From the NCBI RefSeq assembly GCF_029945895.1, contig NZ_JAQSDL010000046.1, positions 1 through 40,177 on the forward strand: a stretch of 40,177 bases of DNA, read 5' to 3'. A program made the position numbers and the translations under genes. This stretch comes from Polaromonas sp. Lineage in GTDB: Bacteria; Pseudomonadota; Gammaproteobacteria; Burkholderiales; Burkholderiaceae_C. The notes beneath the pieces are model-generated. The model was not told the DNA's origin and made no database searches. It was given only the letters and a program-made list of their open reading frames with translations. Position 1 is the stretch's first letter, and each line of letters begins with the position of its first letter. Shown piece by piece: positions 8,429-18,597 of this stretch.

Positions 8429-9682
8429 ATGGCTGAAATAAAAAACTACACGCTCAATTTCGGGCCGCAGCATCCTGCAGCCCACGGTGTGCTGCGCCTC
8501 GTCCTCGAGCTCGACGGCGAGGTGATCCAGCGTGCCGACCCGCACATCGGCCTGCTGCACCGCGCCACCGAAAAACTCGCCGAGAGCAAGACCTACATCC
8601 AGTCGCTGCCTTACATGGACCGCCTCGACTACGTGTCGATGATGTCCAACGAGCATGCCTACTGCCTGGCCATTGAAAAACTTCTTGGCGTGGACGTGCC
8701 GGTGCGCGCGCAGTACATCCGCGTGATGTTCTCCGAGATCACGCGCCTGCTCAACCACCTGCTCTGGCTGGGCGCGCACGGTTTCGACTGCGGCGCGATG
8801 AACATCCTGATCTACTGCTTCCGCGAGCGCGAGGCGCTGTTCGACATGTACGAGGCTGTCTCCGGTGCGCGCATGCACGCGGCCTATTTCCGGCCGGGCG
8901 GCGTTTACCGCGACCTGCCCGAGGCCATGTCCCAGTACAAGGTCAGCAAGATCAAGAACGCCAAGGCCATCGAGGCGCTCAACGAAAATCGCCAGGGTTC
9001 CTTGCTGGACTTCATTGAGGACTTCGCCAACAAGTTTCCGGGTTATGTGGATGAGTACGAAACCCTGCTGACCGACAACCGGATCTGGAAGCAGCGCACG
9101 GTCGGCATCGGCGTGGTCTCACCCGAGCGCGCGCTGAACCTGGGCTTCACTGGCCCGATGCTCCGGGGCTCCGGTTTTGCCTGGGACCTGCGCAAGCAGC
9201 AGCCGTACGACGTCTACGCCCAGATGGACTTCGACGTCCCCGTCGGCAAAACCGGCGACTGTTATGACCGTTACCTGGTCCGCATCGAGGAGATGCGCCA
9301 GTCCAACCGCATCATCAAGCAGTGTGTCGACTGGCTGCGCGTCAACCCCGGCCCGGTGATCACCAGCAACCACAAGGTGGCTCCTCCCGACCGCGAGTCC
9401 ATGAAGTCCAACATGGAAGAGCTGATTCACCATTTCAAGCTCTTCACCGAAGGCTTCCACGTGCCCGAAGGCGAAGCCTATGCCGCGGTCGAGCATCCAA
9501 AGGGCGAGTTCGGCATCTACATCGTCAGTGACGGGGCCAACAAGCCGTACCGCCTGAAGATCCGTCCTCCGGGTTTTTCGCACCTGGCGGCCATGGACGA
9601 AATGTCGCGAGGCCACATGATTGCCGATGCGGTCGCCGTCATCGGCACGATGGACATTGTGTTTGGCGAAATTGACCGCTGA
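8429..9682 (+). CDS. nuoD: NADH-quinone oxidoreductase subunit D
   Basis: A 417-residue 49-kDa-type subunit that forms the quinone pocket with NuoB. The N-terminal loop [11 protein letters not shown] carries His19, and Tyr68 in DRLDY lies 49 residues later, the same distance as the quinone-binding His and Tyr described for Thermus Nqo4. The C-terminus ends in [13 protein letters not shown], typical of the family and related to the large subunit of NiFe hydrogenases but without metal-binding cysteines. The start at 8429 follows GAGGCAAGAG and is preferred over an upstream in-frame ATG at 8378 inside nuoC. Confidence 0.98.
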   Translation: MAEIKNYTLNFGPQHPAAHGVLRLVLELDGEVIQRADPHIGLLHRATEKLAESKTYIQSLPYMDRLDYVSMMSNEHAYCLAIEKLLGVDVPVRAQYIRVMFSEITRLLNHLLWLGAHGFDCGAMNILIYCFREREALFDMYEAVSGARMHAAYFRPGGVYRDLPEAMSQYKVSKIKNAKAIEALNENRQGSLLDFIEDFANKFPGYVDEYETLLTDNRIWKQRTVGIGVVSPERALNLGFTGPMLRGSGFAWDLRKQQPYDVYAQMDFDVPVGKTGDCYDRYLVRIEEMRQSNRIIKQCVDWLRVNPGPVITSNHKVAPPDRESMKSNMEELIHHFKLFTEGFHVPEGEAYAAVEHPKGEFGIYIVSDGANKPYRLKIRPPGFSHLAAMDEMSRGHMIADAVAVIGTMDIVFGEIDR

Positions 9683-9688
9683 AGAACC

Positions 9689-10210
9689 ATGACTTCTGAA
9701 TCCAACCCCACCCGCACGTCTGCGCTGTCAGCACAGGCCCTCGACCGTTTTTCCCGCGAGGTCGCCAAGTACCCGGCTGACCAGAAGCAGTCGGCCGTCA
9801 TGGCCTGCCTGGCCATCGTGCAGGAAGAGCAGGGCTATGTGAGCGCGGAGAGCGAGAAGCTGGTCGCCGCCTACCTCGGCATGGCGCCAATTGCCGTGCA
9901 TGAGGTCACGACCTTCTACAACATGTACAACCAGAAGCCGATGGGCAAGTACAAGATCAACGTCTGTACCAACCTGCCGTGCCAGCTCCGCGAGGGCGCC
10001 CAGGCGCTGTCCTATCTCGAGCACAAACTGGGCGTGACCATGGGCGGCACGACCGAAGATGGCCTGTTCACCCTGCAGCAGTCCGAGTGTCTGGGCGCCT
10101 GTGCCGACTCACCGGTCATGCTGGTCAACGATCTGCACATGTGCAGCTTCATGAGCAACGACAAGCTCGACCAGCTGATCGATGGCCTTAAATCTGCCGA
10201 GGCAAAGTAA
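9689..10210 (+). CDS. nuoE: NADH-quinone oxidoreductase subunit E
   Basis: A 173-residue thioredoxin-fold subunit that holds [2Fe-2S] cluster N1a. The four ligands are visible as Cys93 and Cys98 ([10 protein letters not shown]) and Cys134 and Cys138 (SECLGACAD). The helical N-terminus has [18 protein letters not shown]. It partners NuoF in the NADH-oxidising tip. The gene starts 6 nt after nuoD and ends 2 nt before nuoF, within the tightest part of the operon. Confidence 0.98.
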   Translation: MTSESNPTRTSALSAQALDRFSREVAKYPADQKQSAVMACLAIVQEEQGYVSAESEKLVAAYLGMAPIAVHEVTTFYNMYNQKPMGKYKINVCTNLPCQLREGAQALSYLEHKLGVTMGGTTEDGLFTLQQSECLGACADSPVMLVNDLHMCSFMSNDKLDQLIDGLKSAEAK

Positions 10211-10212
10211 CC

Positions 10213-11565
10213 ATGTCAGCTTCCAGCATCCTTTCCCAGTTCGAGGCCACCGGCGTCCAGACCTCGTTCCACGGCCGCCATATCGACCCGCAAATCATGG
10301 CGGGCCTCGATGGTGCCAACTGGCGCCTGAAAGACTATGAAGCGCGTGGCGGCTACCAGGCCCTGCGCAGGATTCTGGGCAAGGACGGCGGCGAAGGCCT
10401 GACGCAAGACCAGGTGATCGCCGAGGTCAAGGGCAGTGGCCTGCGCGGCCGTGGCGGCGCGGGTTTCCCGACCGGTCTGAAGTGGAGTTTCATGCCGCGC
10501 CAGTTTCCAGGCCAGAAATACCTGGTCTGCAATTCGGACGAAGGCGAGCCGGGCACGGCCAAAGACCGCGACATCATGCAATACAACCCGCACATCGTCA
10601 TCGAAGGCATGGCGATTGCCGCCTATGCGATGGGCATCAGCGTGGGCTACAACTACATCCACGGCGAAATTTTCACCACCTACAGGCGGTTTGAAGAGGC
10701 GCTGGAAGAAGCGCGCGCCGCCGGTCTGCTGGGCGACAACATTCTGGGCAGCAACTACAGCTTCCAGCTGCATGCCGCCCACGGATTCGGCGCCTACATC
10801 TGCGGCGAAGAAACCGCCTTGCTGGAATCGCTGGAGGGCAAAAAAGGCCAGCCGCGGTTCAAGCCGCCGTTTCCCGCAAGTTTCGGCCTGTATGGCAAGC
10901 CAACCACCATCAACAACACGGAAACCTTTGCGGCCGTGCCCTGGATCATCCGAAACGGTGGCCAGGCCTATCTGGACTGTGGCAAGCCCAATAACGGCGG
11001 CACCAAGATTTTCACGATCAGCGGCGATGTTGAGCGTCCGGGCAACTACGAAATCCCGATGGGCACGCCGTTTGCCAAACTGCTCGAGCTCGCGGGCGGC
11101 ATGCGCGGTGGGCGCAAGCTCAAGGCGGTGATTCCCGGTGGCTCGTCTATGCCGGTGCTGCCGGCCGACATCATGATGGCCACCGACATGGACTACGACT
11201 CGATCGCCAAGGCCGGTTCCATGCTCGGCTCCGGCGCGGTGATCGTGATGGACGAGACCCGCTGCATGGTCAAGAGCCTGCTGCGCCTGTCCTACTTCTA
11301 CATGCACGAAAGCTGTGGCCAGTGCACCCCTTGCCGCGAAGGCACGGGTTGGCTCTGGCGCATGGTGGACCGTATTGAACACGGCCACGGCCGCGATAGC
11401 GACCTGGACATGCTCAATTCGATCGCCGACAACATCCAGGGCCGCACCATCTGCGCGCTCGGCGACGCTGCGGCCATGCCGGTGCGCGCCATGATCAAGC
11501 ACTTTCGCGCCGAGTTCGAACATCACATCACCCACAAGACCTGCCTGGTCCCGGTTTACGCATAA
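10213..11565 (+). CDS. nuoF: NADH-quinone oxidoreductase subunit F
   Basis: A 450-residue subunit that binds NADH and FMN and holds cluster N3. The Gly-rich [13 protein letters not shown] (79-91) binds FMN/NADH, with [14 protein letters not shown] next. The N3 ligands are Cys368, Cys371 and Cys374 in [12 protein letters not shown] and Cys414 in TICALGD. All expected motifs are intact and the length is normal. The start ATG is 2 nt after the nuoE stop, so translation is probably coupled. Confidence 0.98.
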   Translation: MSASSILSQFEATGVQTSFHGRHIDPQIMAGLDGANWRLKDYEARGGYQALRRILGKDGGEGLTQDQVIAEVKGSGLRGRGGAGFPTGLKWSFMPRQFPGQKYLVCNSDEGEPGTAKDRDIMQYNPHIVIEGMAIAAYAMGISVGYNYIHGEIFTTYRRFEEALEEARAAGLLGDNILGSNYSFQLHAAHGFGAYICGEETALLESLEGKKGQPRFKPPFPASFGLYGKPTTINNTETFAAVPWIIRNGGQAYLDCGKPNNGGTKIFTISGDVERPGNYEIPMGTPFAKLLELAGGMRGGRKLKAVIPGGSSMPVLPADIMMATDMDYDSIAKAGSMLGSGAVIVMDETRCMVKSLLRLSYFYMHESCGQCTPCREGTGWLWRMVDRIEHGHGRDSDLDMLNSIADNIQGRTICALGDAAAMPVRAMIKHFRAEFEHHITHKTCLVPVYA

Positions 11566-11591
11566 AAGCGCCTCCTCAAAGCAAAATCACC

Positions 11592-13730
11592 ATGGTTGAA
11601 ATCCAACTCGACGGTCAGAAAGTGGAAGTGCTCGAAGGCAGCACGGTGATGCATGCGGCCGAAAAAGCCGGTACCTACATTCCCCATTTCTGCTACCACA
11701 AGAAGCTCAGCATCGCGGCCAACTGCCGCATGTGCCTGGTCGATGTGGAAAAGGCCCCCAAGCCGATGCCGGCCTGCGCCACGCCCGTCACGCAAGGGAT
11801 GATCGTGCACACCAAGAGCGACAAAGCCATCAAGGCCCAGAAGGGCGTGATGGAGTTCCTGCTGATCAACCACCCGCTCGATTGCCCGATCTGCGACCAG
11901 GGCGGCGAGTGCCAGCTGCAGGATCTGGCGGTCGGTTACGGCAGCAGCGGTTCGCGCTACGAGGAGGAAAAGCGCGTGGTTTTCCACAAGGACGTGGGCC
12001 CGCTGATCTCGATGGAAGAGATGAGCCGCTGCATCCATTGCACGCGCTGCGTGCGTTTTGGCCAGGAAGTTGCCGGCGTGATGGAACTCGGCATGTCGCA
12101 CCGCGGTGAACATGCCGAGATCGAGACTTTTGTCGGCATGTCCGTGGACTCCGAACTGTCGGGCAACATGATCGACATCTGCCCGGTCGGCGCGCTGACC
12201 AGCAAGCCTTTCCGGTACAGCGCCCGTACCTGGGAGCTGTCGCGCCGCAAGTCGGTCAGCCCGCACGATTCGACCGGTGCCAACCTGATTGTCCAGGTCA
12301 AGAACAACCGGGTCATGCGTGTTGTGCCGCTCGAAAACGAAGATGTCAACGAGTGCTGGATTGCCGACCGCGATCGTTTCTCGTACGAAGCCCTGAACAG
12401 CGACGAGCGCCTGACCACGCCCATGCTCAAGCAGGGCGGACAGTGGACGGCTGTGGACTGGCAGACCGCGCTCGAATATGTTGCCAACGGGCTCAAGCAG
12501 ATCAAGACTGACCACGGTGCCGACAGCGTGGGCACCCTGGCCAGCCCGCACAGCACACTCGAAGAGCTGTTCCTGGCGGCCTCGCTGATGCGCGGCCTGG
12601 GCAGCGACAACATCGACTACCGCCTGCGCCATGCTGAATTCGCGCCGACCCCCTCCGTGCGCTGGCTGGGCAGCTCGATTGCGTCGCTGTCCGATCTTCA
12701 GCGGGTGCTGGTCGTGGGCTCCAACCTGCGCAAGGACCATCCGCTGTTTGCACAGCGGATTCGGCAGTCTGTCCGCAAGGGCTGTGCGCTGAGTGCTATC
12801 AATTCAGAAGCGGAATTGGCTTCGGCCGACGCCTGGGCCATGCCCGTGGCCCATGCTGTCCTGGCCGAGCCGGGGGCCTGGGCGCAGGCCCTGGCTGATG
12901 TGGCCGCGGCGATTGCAGCGGACAAGGGCATGGCGGCGCCTGCCGCCGGTCAGGCCACGGACGCTGCCAAAGCAGTGGCCAAGTCTCTGCAGGGCGGCGA
13001 GCGCAAGGCCATCCTGCTGGGCAACGCTGCCGCGCACCACGCCAACGCCGCCAGTCTCCTGGCCCTGGCCAACTGGATTGGCGAGCAGACCGGCGCGACC
13101 GTCGGTTACCTCACGGAAGCGGCCAACACCGTGGGCGCCCAGCTGGCGGGTGCGTTTCCGGCGGGCAACGGTCTGGATGCCGGCCAGATGCTGGCGGGCA
13201 AGCTCAAGGCCGTCATTCTGCTCAACAACGAGCCGGAGTTCGATTCGGCGGCCGGGGCTTCGGCCAGGGCCACATTGGGCAGCGCACACATGGTAGTGAC
13301 CCTGAGCCCCTTCAAGGCGAACATGGATTTCAGCGACGTGTTGCTGCCGATTGCACCGTTCACTGAAACGCCCGGTACCTTTGTCAACGCCGAAGGCCGC
13401 GTGCAGAGCTTTCATGCCGTGGTCAAGCCGCTCGGTGAAACACGCCCTGCCTGGAAGGTGCTGCGTGTGCTGGCCAACCTGCTCGGTCTGCCTGGCTTTG
13501 ACTTTGAGTCCTCGCAGGATGTGCTGCGGCAGATTCCCGGCGCCGACGGCGCGATGGTGCCCGCGCAGCGGCTTGGAAATGCGACGCAGGCGGCGGTGAA
13601 GCTCACGGCGGCTGGCGCGGCGCCGGTTGTCGCCAGCATTTACCAGCTCGACAGCCTGGTACGTCGCGCCACCTCGCTGCAGCTGACGGCCGATGCGCGC
13701 CAGGCGCACGAAGAAGGAGCCACCGCATGA
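11592..13730 (+). CDS. nuoG: NADH-quinone oxidoreductase subunit G
   Basis: A 712-residue subunit that carries the electron path between NuoF and NuoI. The N-terminal ferredoxin domain has Cys34, 45, 48 and 62 for N1b. His94, Cys98, 101 and 107 fit the His/Cys3 ligands of N5, and Cys147, 150, 153 and 197 fit N4. The region after residue 215, where some bacteria bind an extra N7 cluster, reads [10 protein letters not shown] with no Cys set, so N7 is absent as in mitochondria. The rest is a degenerate molybdopterin-oxidoreductase-like domain without cofactor motifs. Residues 402-407 (AINSEA) coincide with a dispersed 17-nt repeat. The stop overlaps the nuoH start (ATGA). Confidence 0.97.
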   Translation: MVEIQLDGQKVEVLEGSTVMHAAEKAGTYIPHFCYHKKLSIAANCRMCLVDVEKAPKPMPACATPVTQGMIVHTKSDKAIKAQKGVMEFLLINHPLDCPICDQGGECQLQDLAVGYGSSGSRYEEEKRVVFHKDVGPLISMEEMSRCIHCTRCVRFGQEVAGVMELGMSHRGEHAEIETFVGMSVDSELSGNMIDICPVGALTSKPFRYSARTWELSRRKSVSPHDSTGANLIVQVKNNRVMRVVPLENEDVNECWIADRDRFSYEALNSDERLTTPMLKQGGQWTAVDWQTALEYVANGLKQIKTDHGADSVGTLASPHSTLEELFLAASLMRGLGSDNIDYRLRHAEFAPTPSVRWLGSSIASLSDLQRVLVVGSNLRKDHPLFAQRIRQSVRKGCALSAINSEAELASADAWAMPVAHAVLAEPGAWAQALADVAAAIAADKGMAAPAAGQATDAAKAVAKSLQGGERKAILLGNAAAHHANAASLLALANWIGEQTGATVGYLTEAANTVGAQLAGAFPAGNGLDAGQMLAGKLKAVILLNNEPEFDSAAGASARATLGSAHMVVTLSPFKANMDFSDVLLPIAPFTETPGTFVNAEGRVQSFHAVVKPLGETRPAWKVLRVLANLLGLPGFDFESSQDVLRQIPGADGAMVPAQRLGNATQAAVKLTAAGAAPVVASIYQLDSLVRRATSLQLTADARQAHEEGATA
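12795..12811 (+). repeat. Dispersed GCTAT...AGC element inside nuoG
   Basis: GCTATCAATTCAGAAGC fits the 17-nt pattern GCTATNNAWWNNRWAGC shared with copies at 4341, 25396, 27984 and 32542. It is in frame and encodes A-I-N-S-E-A, residues 402-407. CAATTC and GAATTG around it can pair. Confidence 0.55.
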
Positions 13731-14806
13731 TTGACGCCATTTTCGGTTTCGGCCAGGGTTTGATGGGCGGTATCTGGCCCGGCACGGTCTGGCCGGTGCT
13801 CTGGGCCCTGATCAAGATTGTCGTGGTGCTGCTGCCGCTGATGGGCTGTGTGGCCTACCTCACGCTGTGGGAGCGCAAGGCGATCGGTTTCACCCAGATC
13901 CGCCTGGGTCCGAACCGCGTCGGCCCCTTTGGCCTGTTGCAACCGATTGCCGACGCGCTCAAGCTGCTGACCAAGGAAATCATCATTCCAACGGCGGCCA
14001 GCAAGGGCCTGTTTGTGCTGGGCCCCATCATGACCATCATGCCGGCGCTGGCGGCCTGGGCGGTGGTGCCTTTCGGTCCCGATGTGGCCCTGGCCAACAT
14101 CAACGCCGGCCTGCTGTTCCTGATGGCCATCACCTCGCTCGAGGTGTACGGCGTCATCATCGCCGGCTGGGCATCGAACTCCAAATACGCTTTCCTGGGC
14201 GCCATGCGGGCGTCGGCGCAGATGGTCAGCTACGAAATCGCCATGGGTTTTTGCCTGGTGGTGGTGCTGATGGTGTCAGCCAGCCTGAACATGACAGACA
14301 TCGTGATGGGCCAGGCCGTCGGCATGGCGGCCAGCAAGGGCCTTAATTTCCTGTCCTGGAACTGGCTGCCGCTGCTGCCGATTTTTGTGGTGTTTTTCAT
14401 TGCCGGCCTGGCCGAAACCAACCGTCACCCGTTTGACGTGGTCGAGGGCGAGTCCGAAATCGTGGCCGGCCACATGGTCGAATACTCGGGCATGGCCTTT
14501 GCCATGTTCTTCCTGGCCGAATACGCCAACATGATTCTGGTCTCCATCCTGACCGTGATCCTGTTTCTTGGCGGCTGGCTGTCGCCGATTGACAGTGCGC
14601 TCTTCAATTGGGTGCCGGGCTGGATCTGGCTGGGCTTGAAGACCTTTGTGGTCGTCACCCTGTTCCTGTGGGTGCGCGCCACCTTTCCGCGCTTCCGTTA
14701 TGACCAGATCATGCGTCTGGGCTGGAAGATCTTCATTCCCGTGACCCTGGTCTGGCTGGTGGTCATCGGGGCCTGGATGCAGACCCCGTACAGCCTCTGG
14801 AAATGA
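13727..14806 (+). CDS. nuoH: NADH-quinone oxidoreductase subunit H
   Basis: A 359-residue subunit with about eight membrane helices; it seals the quinone chamber and connects it to the proton pumps. Conserved landmarks are [20 protein letters not shown] (first cytoplasmic loop), YEIAMGF, the acidic loop [15 protein letters not shown] and [19 protein letters not shown]; these Glu residues form the so-called E-channel. The start overlaps the nuoG stop by four bases. The stop is followed by an unusually long gap for this operon (228 bp), filled by two copies of a GC-rich repeat. Confidence 0.98.
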   Translation: MIDAIFGFGQGLMGGIWPGTVWPVLWALIKIVVVLLPLMGCVAYLTLWERKAIGFTQIRLGPNRVGPFGLLQPIADALKLLTKEIIIPTAASKGLFVLGPIMTIMPALAAWAVVPFGPDVALANINAGLLFLMAITSLEVYGVIIAGWASNSKYAFLGAMRASAQMVSYEIAMGFCLVVVLMVSASLNMTDIVMGQAVGMAASKGLNFLSWNWLPLLPIFVVFFIAGLAETNRHPFDVVEGESEIVAGHMVEYSGMAFAMFFLAEYANMILVSILTVILFLGGWLSPIDSALFNWVPGWIWLGLKTFVVVTLFLWVRATFPRFRYDQIMRLGWKIFIPVTLVWLVVIGAWMQTPYSLWK

Positions 14807-14811
14807 TTATG

Positions 14812-14894
14812 GCCCCCACGCTTTTCACTTCGTGTAATGCGCTGCCCCCCGGGGGGGCCGCATTTTTCCCTGGGACGACCCGGTGGAAAAATAT
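14812..14894 (+). repeat. GC-rich dispersed repeat, copy A, with terminal hairpin
   Basis: It begins GCCCCCACGCTTTTCACTTC and continues to the C6/G7 palindrome CCCCCCGGGGGGG, matching copies at 14897 and 23054. The right end forms a hairpin: ATTTTTCC (14862-14869) plus CTGGG, loop ACGA, CCCGG, one bulged T, then GGAAAAAT (14885-14892), 13 pairs in all. It lies 5 nt after the nuoH stop. Confidence 0.75.
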
Positions 14895-14896
14895 GA

Positions 14897-14987
14897 GCCC
14901 CCACGTTCGCGCACTTCGTGTCGCTCTCTGCCCCCCGATGGGGCTGCTGCGCCTGCGGCCCGGCAAAGCCGGTTCCGTGGCCCCTGC
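14897..14987 (+). repeat. GC-rich dispersed repeat, copy B
   Basis: It begins GCCCCCACGTTCGCGCACTT, contains the C-run/G-run palindrome CCCCCCGATGGGG and ends with the hairpin CCGGC-AAA-GCCGG and GGTTCCGTGGCCCCTGC. It is in the same orientation as copy A, directly after it. The remaining 47 nt to nuoI contain GCAGGAAAC, the nuoI ribosome-binding site. Confidence 0.75.
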
Positions 14988-15034
14988 TTGCATGAATGCA
15001 TCGCTGGCAAGCTCCACTCTCGCAGGAAACTGAT

Positions 15035-15532
15035 ATGTCTGCCGTCGCCTCCGTCAAAGATTTTGTTTCCAGCTTCATGCTGACCGAGCTGTTCAAGGGC
15101 ATGGCCCTGACCGGCAAGTACATGTTCAAGCGCAAGATCACGATCCAGTTCCCGGAAGAAAAAACGCCGCTGAGTCCGCGTTTTCGCGGCCTGCATGCGC
15201 TGCGCCGTTATGAAAACGGCGAAGAGCGCTGCATTGCCTGCAAGCTGTGCGAGGCCGTCTGTCCGGCCATGGCCATCACGATCGAATCGGATGTGCGCGA
15301 AGACGGCAGCCGCCGCACCTCGCGTTACGACATCGACCTGACCAAGTGCATCTTCTGCGGCTTTTGCGAGGAAAGCTGTCCGGTGGACTCCATCGTCGAG
15401 ACACACATCTTCGAATACCACGGCGAAAAACGCGGTGACCTGTATTTCACCAAGGACATGCTGCTGGCTGTCGGTGACCGTTACGAAAAAGAAATCGCTG
15501 CCAACCGCGCCGCGGATGCCAAGTACCGCTGA
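15035..15532 (+). CDS. nuoI: NADH-quinone oxidoreductase subunit I
   Basis: A 165-residue subunit with two [4Fe-4S] clusters, N6a and N6b, passing electrons to N2 in NuoB. The two ligand sets are Cys66/69/72 with Cys115 and Cys105/108/111 with Cys76, in [12 protein letters not shown] and [12 protein letters not shown]. An amphipathic N-terminal helix anchors it to the membrane arm. The start at 15035 gives the family N-terminus ([10 protein letters not shown]) and follows GCAGGAAAC; an in-frame ATG at 14996 lies in the repeat-derived leader. It is separated from nuoH by the repeat pair. Confidence 0.98.
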   Translation: MSAVASVKDFVSSFMLTELFKGMALTGKYMFKRKITIQFPEEKTPLSPRFRGLHALRRYENGEERCIACKLCEAVCPAMAITIESDVREDGSRRTSRYDIDLTKCIFCGFCEESCPVDSIVETHIFEYHGEKRGDLYFTKDMLLAVGDRYEKEIAANRAADAKYR

Positions 15533-15573
15533 CACCGCCTCACGGCTGTTGGCTCAAGAAAGATTCGCAGAAC

Positions 15574-16218
15574 ATGGACGCTAAAACAGGTCTCTTTTAT
15601 CTCTTCGCCCTGGTGCTGCTGTTTGCCGCATTCCGGGTGATCACGGCGCGCAATCCCGTGCATGCCGCCCTGTACCTGGTGCTGGCCTTCTTCCAGGCGT
15701 CCGCCCTGTGGATTCTGCTCAAGGCCGAATTCCTGGCCATCACGCTGGTGCTGGTGTATGTCGGCGCCGTCATGGTGCTTTTTCTTTTTGTCGTGATGAT
15801 GCTGGACATCAACATGGAAGGGGTGCGCAAGGGTTTCTGGAAACATTTCCCGCTGGCTGCCAGCGTGGGTGCGTTGATCACGCTGGAAATGTCTGCTGTG
15901 CTGATGGGCGGGTTCCGCCTGAGCGACGCGCCCAAGTCTGCGGTGCTGGCAGGGCAGGCCGCCGCGCAGTATTCGAACACCAAAGAGATCGGCAAGGTGC
16001 TGTATTCCGAATATCTGTATCCGCTTGAAATCGCGGCAGTGATTCTGCTGGTGGCCATCATTGCCGCCATTGCGCTGACCCTGCGCGCGCGCAAGGATTC
16101 CAAAAACACCAACCCGGCCGACCAGATCCGCGTCAAGCGCGGCGATCGCGTCAGTCTGGTCAAGATGAAGGCAACGCAGGCGGCACCCGTGGTTGCTGCA
16201 CCGGAGGAAAAGGCATGA
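15574..16218 (+). CDS. nuoJ: NADH-quinone oxidoreductase subunit J
   Basis: A 214-residue membrane subunit with about five helices. The conserved helix [17 protein letters not shown] contains the glycine-associated pi-bulge region that takes part in the coupling mechanism, and [15 protein letters not shown] is the second conserved segment. The C-terminal 50 residues are charged and Ala-rich, with [20 protein letters not shown] character, and are the variable tail of the family. The stop overlaps the nuoK start (ATGATG). A gap of 41 nt separates it from nuoI, with AAGAAAG before the start. Confidence 0.96.
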   Translation: MDAKTGLFYLFALVLLFAAFRVITARNPVHAALYLVLAFFQASALWILLKAEFLAITLVLVYVGAVMVLFLFVVMMLDINMEGVRKGFWKHFPLAASVGALITLEMSAVLMGGFRLSDAPKSAVLAGQAAAQYSNTKEIGKVLYSEYLYPLEIAAVILLVAIIAAIALTLRARKDSKNTNPADQIRVKRGDRVSLVKMKATQAAPVVAAPEEKA

Positions 16219-16523
16219 TGCTCTCGCTCGGACACTTCCTGACACTGGGCGCGATGCTGTTTGCGCTGTCGGTCATCGGCATTTTCCTGAACCGGAAGAA
16301 CCTGATCATCATTTTGATGGCGATCGAACTCATGCTGCTGGCTGTCAACATGAACTTTGTGGCTTTCTCGTACTACCTCAACGACCTGGCCGGCCAGGTG
16401 TTCGTGTTTTTCATCCTGACCGTCGCAGCCGCCGAATCGGCCATCGGACTGGCCATTCTCGTTCTGCTGTTCCGCAACAAGGCCAGCATCAACGTGGACG
16501 AACTCAACACGCTCAAGGGTTAA
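16215..16523 (+). CDS. nuoK: NADH-quinone oxidoreductase subunit K
   Basis: A 102-residue MrpC-like subunit with three membrane helices. The two conserved membrane glutamates are visible in [16 protein letters not shown] and in [12 protein letters not shown]; they form part of the proton path next to NuoJ and NuoN. Two adjacent ATG codons (16215 and 16218) could start translation; the first overlaps the nuoJ stop. The spacing to nuoL is 7 nt. Confidence 0.97.
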   Translation: MMLSLGHFLTLGAMLFALSVIGIFLNRKNLIIILMAIELMLLAVNMNFVAFSYYLNDLAGQVFVFFILTVAAAESAIGLAILVLLFRNKASINVDELNTLKG

Positions 16524-16530
16524 CAACAAC

Positions 16531-18576
16531 ATGAGTCAGACCCTCTCCGCCGCCACCCTGCTGGCCGTTCCCCTCGCACCCCTGGCCGGCTCGCTGCTGG
16601 CCGGCATTTTCGGCACCACCTTCGGTGGCAACTGGATAGGCCGGCGCCTGTCGCACACGCTGACCATCGCCGGTGTGCTGGTGGCCTTCATCATCTCGGC
16701 CATGACACTCAAGAGTGTCGCGATCGACGGTGCGCGGTTCAATGAAACCCTTTACACCTGGATGGTCGTTGGCGGCCTGAAGATGGAAGTCGGCTTCCTC
16801 GTGGACGGCTTGACGGCCATGATGATGTGTGTCGTGACCTTTGTCTCGCTGATGGTGCACATCTACACCATCGGCTACATGGAAGAAGACGAAGGCTACA
16901 ACCGCTTTTTCGCCTACATCTCGCTGTTCACCTTCTCCATGCTGATGCTGGTGATGAGCAACAACCTGCTGCAGCTGTTCTTCGGCTGGGAGGCCGTGGG
17001 CCTGGTGTCTTACCTCCTGATCGGATTCTGGTTCAACAAGCCGACAGCCATCTTCGCCAACATGAAGGCCTTCCTGGTCAACCGCGTCGGCGACTTTGGT
17101 TTCATCCTCGGCATCGGCCTGCTGGCGGCCTATGCCGGCACGCTCAATTACACCGAGGTGTTCGCCAAGTCGGGCGACATAGCCAAGCTCGGCTTCCCTG
17201 GCACCGACTGGATGCTGATCACCGTGATCTGCATCTGCCTGTTCATCGGCGCCATGGGCAAATCGGCCCAGTTTCCGCTGCATGTCTGGCTGCCCGACTC
17301 CATGGAAGGCCCGACGCCGATTTCCGCGCTGATCCACGCCGCCACCATGGTCACGGCCGGCATCTTCATGGTGGCCCGCATGTCGCCGCTGTTCGAGCTG
17401 AGCGACACCGCGCTGAGCTTCATCATGGTGATAGGCGCCATCACGGCCCTGTTCATGGGTTTCCTGGGCATCATCCAGAACGACATCAAGCGCGTGGTGG
17501 CCTATTCAACCCTGTCGCAACTCGGCTACATGACGGTGGCGCTGGGCGCCTCGGCCTACTCGGTGGCCGTCTTCCACCTGATGACCCACGCCTTCTTCAA
17601 GGCGCTGCTGTTCCTGGCGGCGGGTTCCGTCATCATGGGTGTGCACCACAACCAGGACATTCGCTGGATGGGCGGCCTGCGCAAGTACATGCCCATCACC
17701 TGGATCACCGCGCTGCTTGGCTCGTTGGCCCTGATCGGTACGCCGCTGTTTGCTGGTTTTTACTCCAAGGACAGCATCATCGAGGCAGTGCATGCAAGCC
17801 ATTTGCCCGGCGCGGGGTTTGCCTATTTCGCGGTGCTCGCCGGCGTGTTCGTCACGGCTTTTTATTCCTTCCGCATGTATTTCCTGGTGTTTCACGGCAA
17901 GGAACGGTTTGACCAGAACCCCGATGCGCACCACGACGACGACCATGGCCATGACGCGCATCACGGATCGCACGCACCGCACGAGTCGCCCTGGGTGGTG
18001 ACCGCGCCGCTGGTTCTGCTCGCCATCCCTTCGGTGGTCATCGGTTTCATGAGCATTGACGCCATGCTGTTTGGCGACTTCCTGAAAGACGCCATCATCG
18101 TCAATGCCGAAAAACACCCGGCCATGGCCGAACTCGCGGAAATGTTCCATGGCCCGGCGCAAATGGCCTTGCATGGACTCATGACCGCACCGTTCTGGCT
18201 GGCACTTGCCGGTGTGGCCATGGCGTATTACATGTACATGGTCAACCCGGCCCTGCCGGCGGCCATCAAGCGCCGTGTCGAGCCCCTTTACACGCTGCTC
18301 GAAAACAAGTACTACCTGGACTGGTTCAATGAGAACGTTCTCGCACGTGGTGCACGCGCCCTGGGTGTGGGCCTGTGGAAGGGCGGCGATGAGAAGCTGA
18401 TCGACGGCGCGCTGGTCAACGGTTCCTGGAAACTGGTCGGCTGGGTCTCGGGTGTGGTGCGCAAGGTGCAGACCGGCTACATCTACCACTACGCGCTGGC
18501 CATGATCGTCGGCATCTTCATCCTGGTCAGCTATTTCTCGACCTGGCCGATGATCAAAGAACTGCTCAGCAAATAA
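16531..18576 (+). CDS. nuoL: NADH-quinone oxidoreductase subunit L
   Basis: A 681-residue antiporter-like proton-pumping subunit at the far end of the membrane arm, with about 16 helices and the long lateral helix at the C-terminus. Key residues are Glu154 in FFGWEAVGL, Lys244 in GAMGKSAQFPLHVWLPD, His251 and the His269 of ALIHAATM, and the Lys of THAFFKALLFL. An oddity is a loop at 465-486 with eight His and several Asp (DAHHDDDHGHDAHHGSHAPH), which looks able to bind metal; similar loops of variable length occur in related NuoL proteins from memory. AACAACATG precedes the start; no strong Shine-Dalgarno is seen. Confidence 0.98.
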   Translation: MSQTLSAATLLAVPLAPLAGSLLAGIFGTTFGGNWIGRRLSHTLTIAGVLVAFIISAMTLKSVAIDGARFNETLYTWMVVGGLKMEVGFLVDGLTAMMMCVVTFVSLMVHIYTIGYMEEDEGYNRFFAYISLFTFSMLMLVMSNNLLQLFFGWEAVGLVSYLLIGFWFNKPTAIFANMKAFLVNRVGDFGFILGIGLLAAYAGTLNYTEVFAKSGDIAKLGFPGTDWMLITVICICLFIGAMGKSAQFPLHVWLPDSMEGPTPISALIHAATMVTAGIFMVARMSPLFELSDTALSFIMVIGAITALFMGFLGIIQNDIKRVVAYSTLSQLGYMTVALGASAYSVAVFHLMTHAFFKALLFLAAGSVIMGVHHNQDIRWMGGLRKYMPITWITALLGSLALIGTPLFAGFYSKDSIIEAVHASHLPGAGFAYFAVLAGVFVTAFYSFRMYFLVFHGKERFDQNPDAHHDDDHGHDAHHGSHAPHESPWVVTAPLVLLAIPSVVIGFMSIDAMLFGDFLKDAIIVNAEKHPAMAELAEMFHGPAQMALHGLMTAPFWLALAGVAMAYYMYMVNPALPAAIKRRVEPLYTLLENKYYLDWFNENVLARGARALGVGLWKGGDEKLIDGALVNGSWKLVGWVSGVVRKVQTGYIYHYALAMIVGIFILVSYFSTWPMIKELLSK

Positions 18577-18597
18577 GCGACAAGGGGAATAATAAAA

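Noticed and set aside
10216..11535. 439-codon open frame antisense to nuoF
   Set aside because: This is a shadow of nuoF with low-complexity composition and no start signal.
14803..15033. Small protein gene in the nuoH-nuoI gap
   Set aside because: The frame consists of the two GC-rich repeats and has Pro/Cys/Arg-rich composition without a ribosome-binding site.
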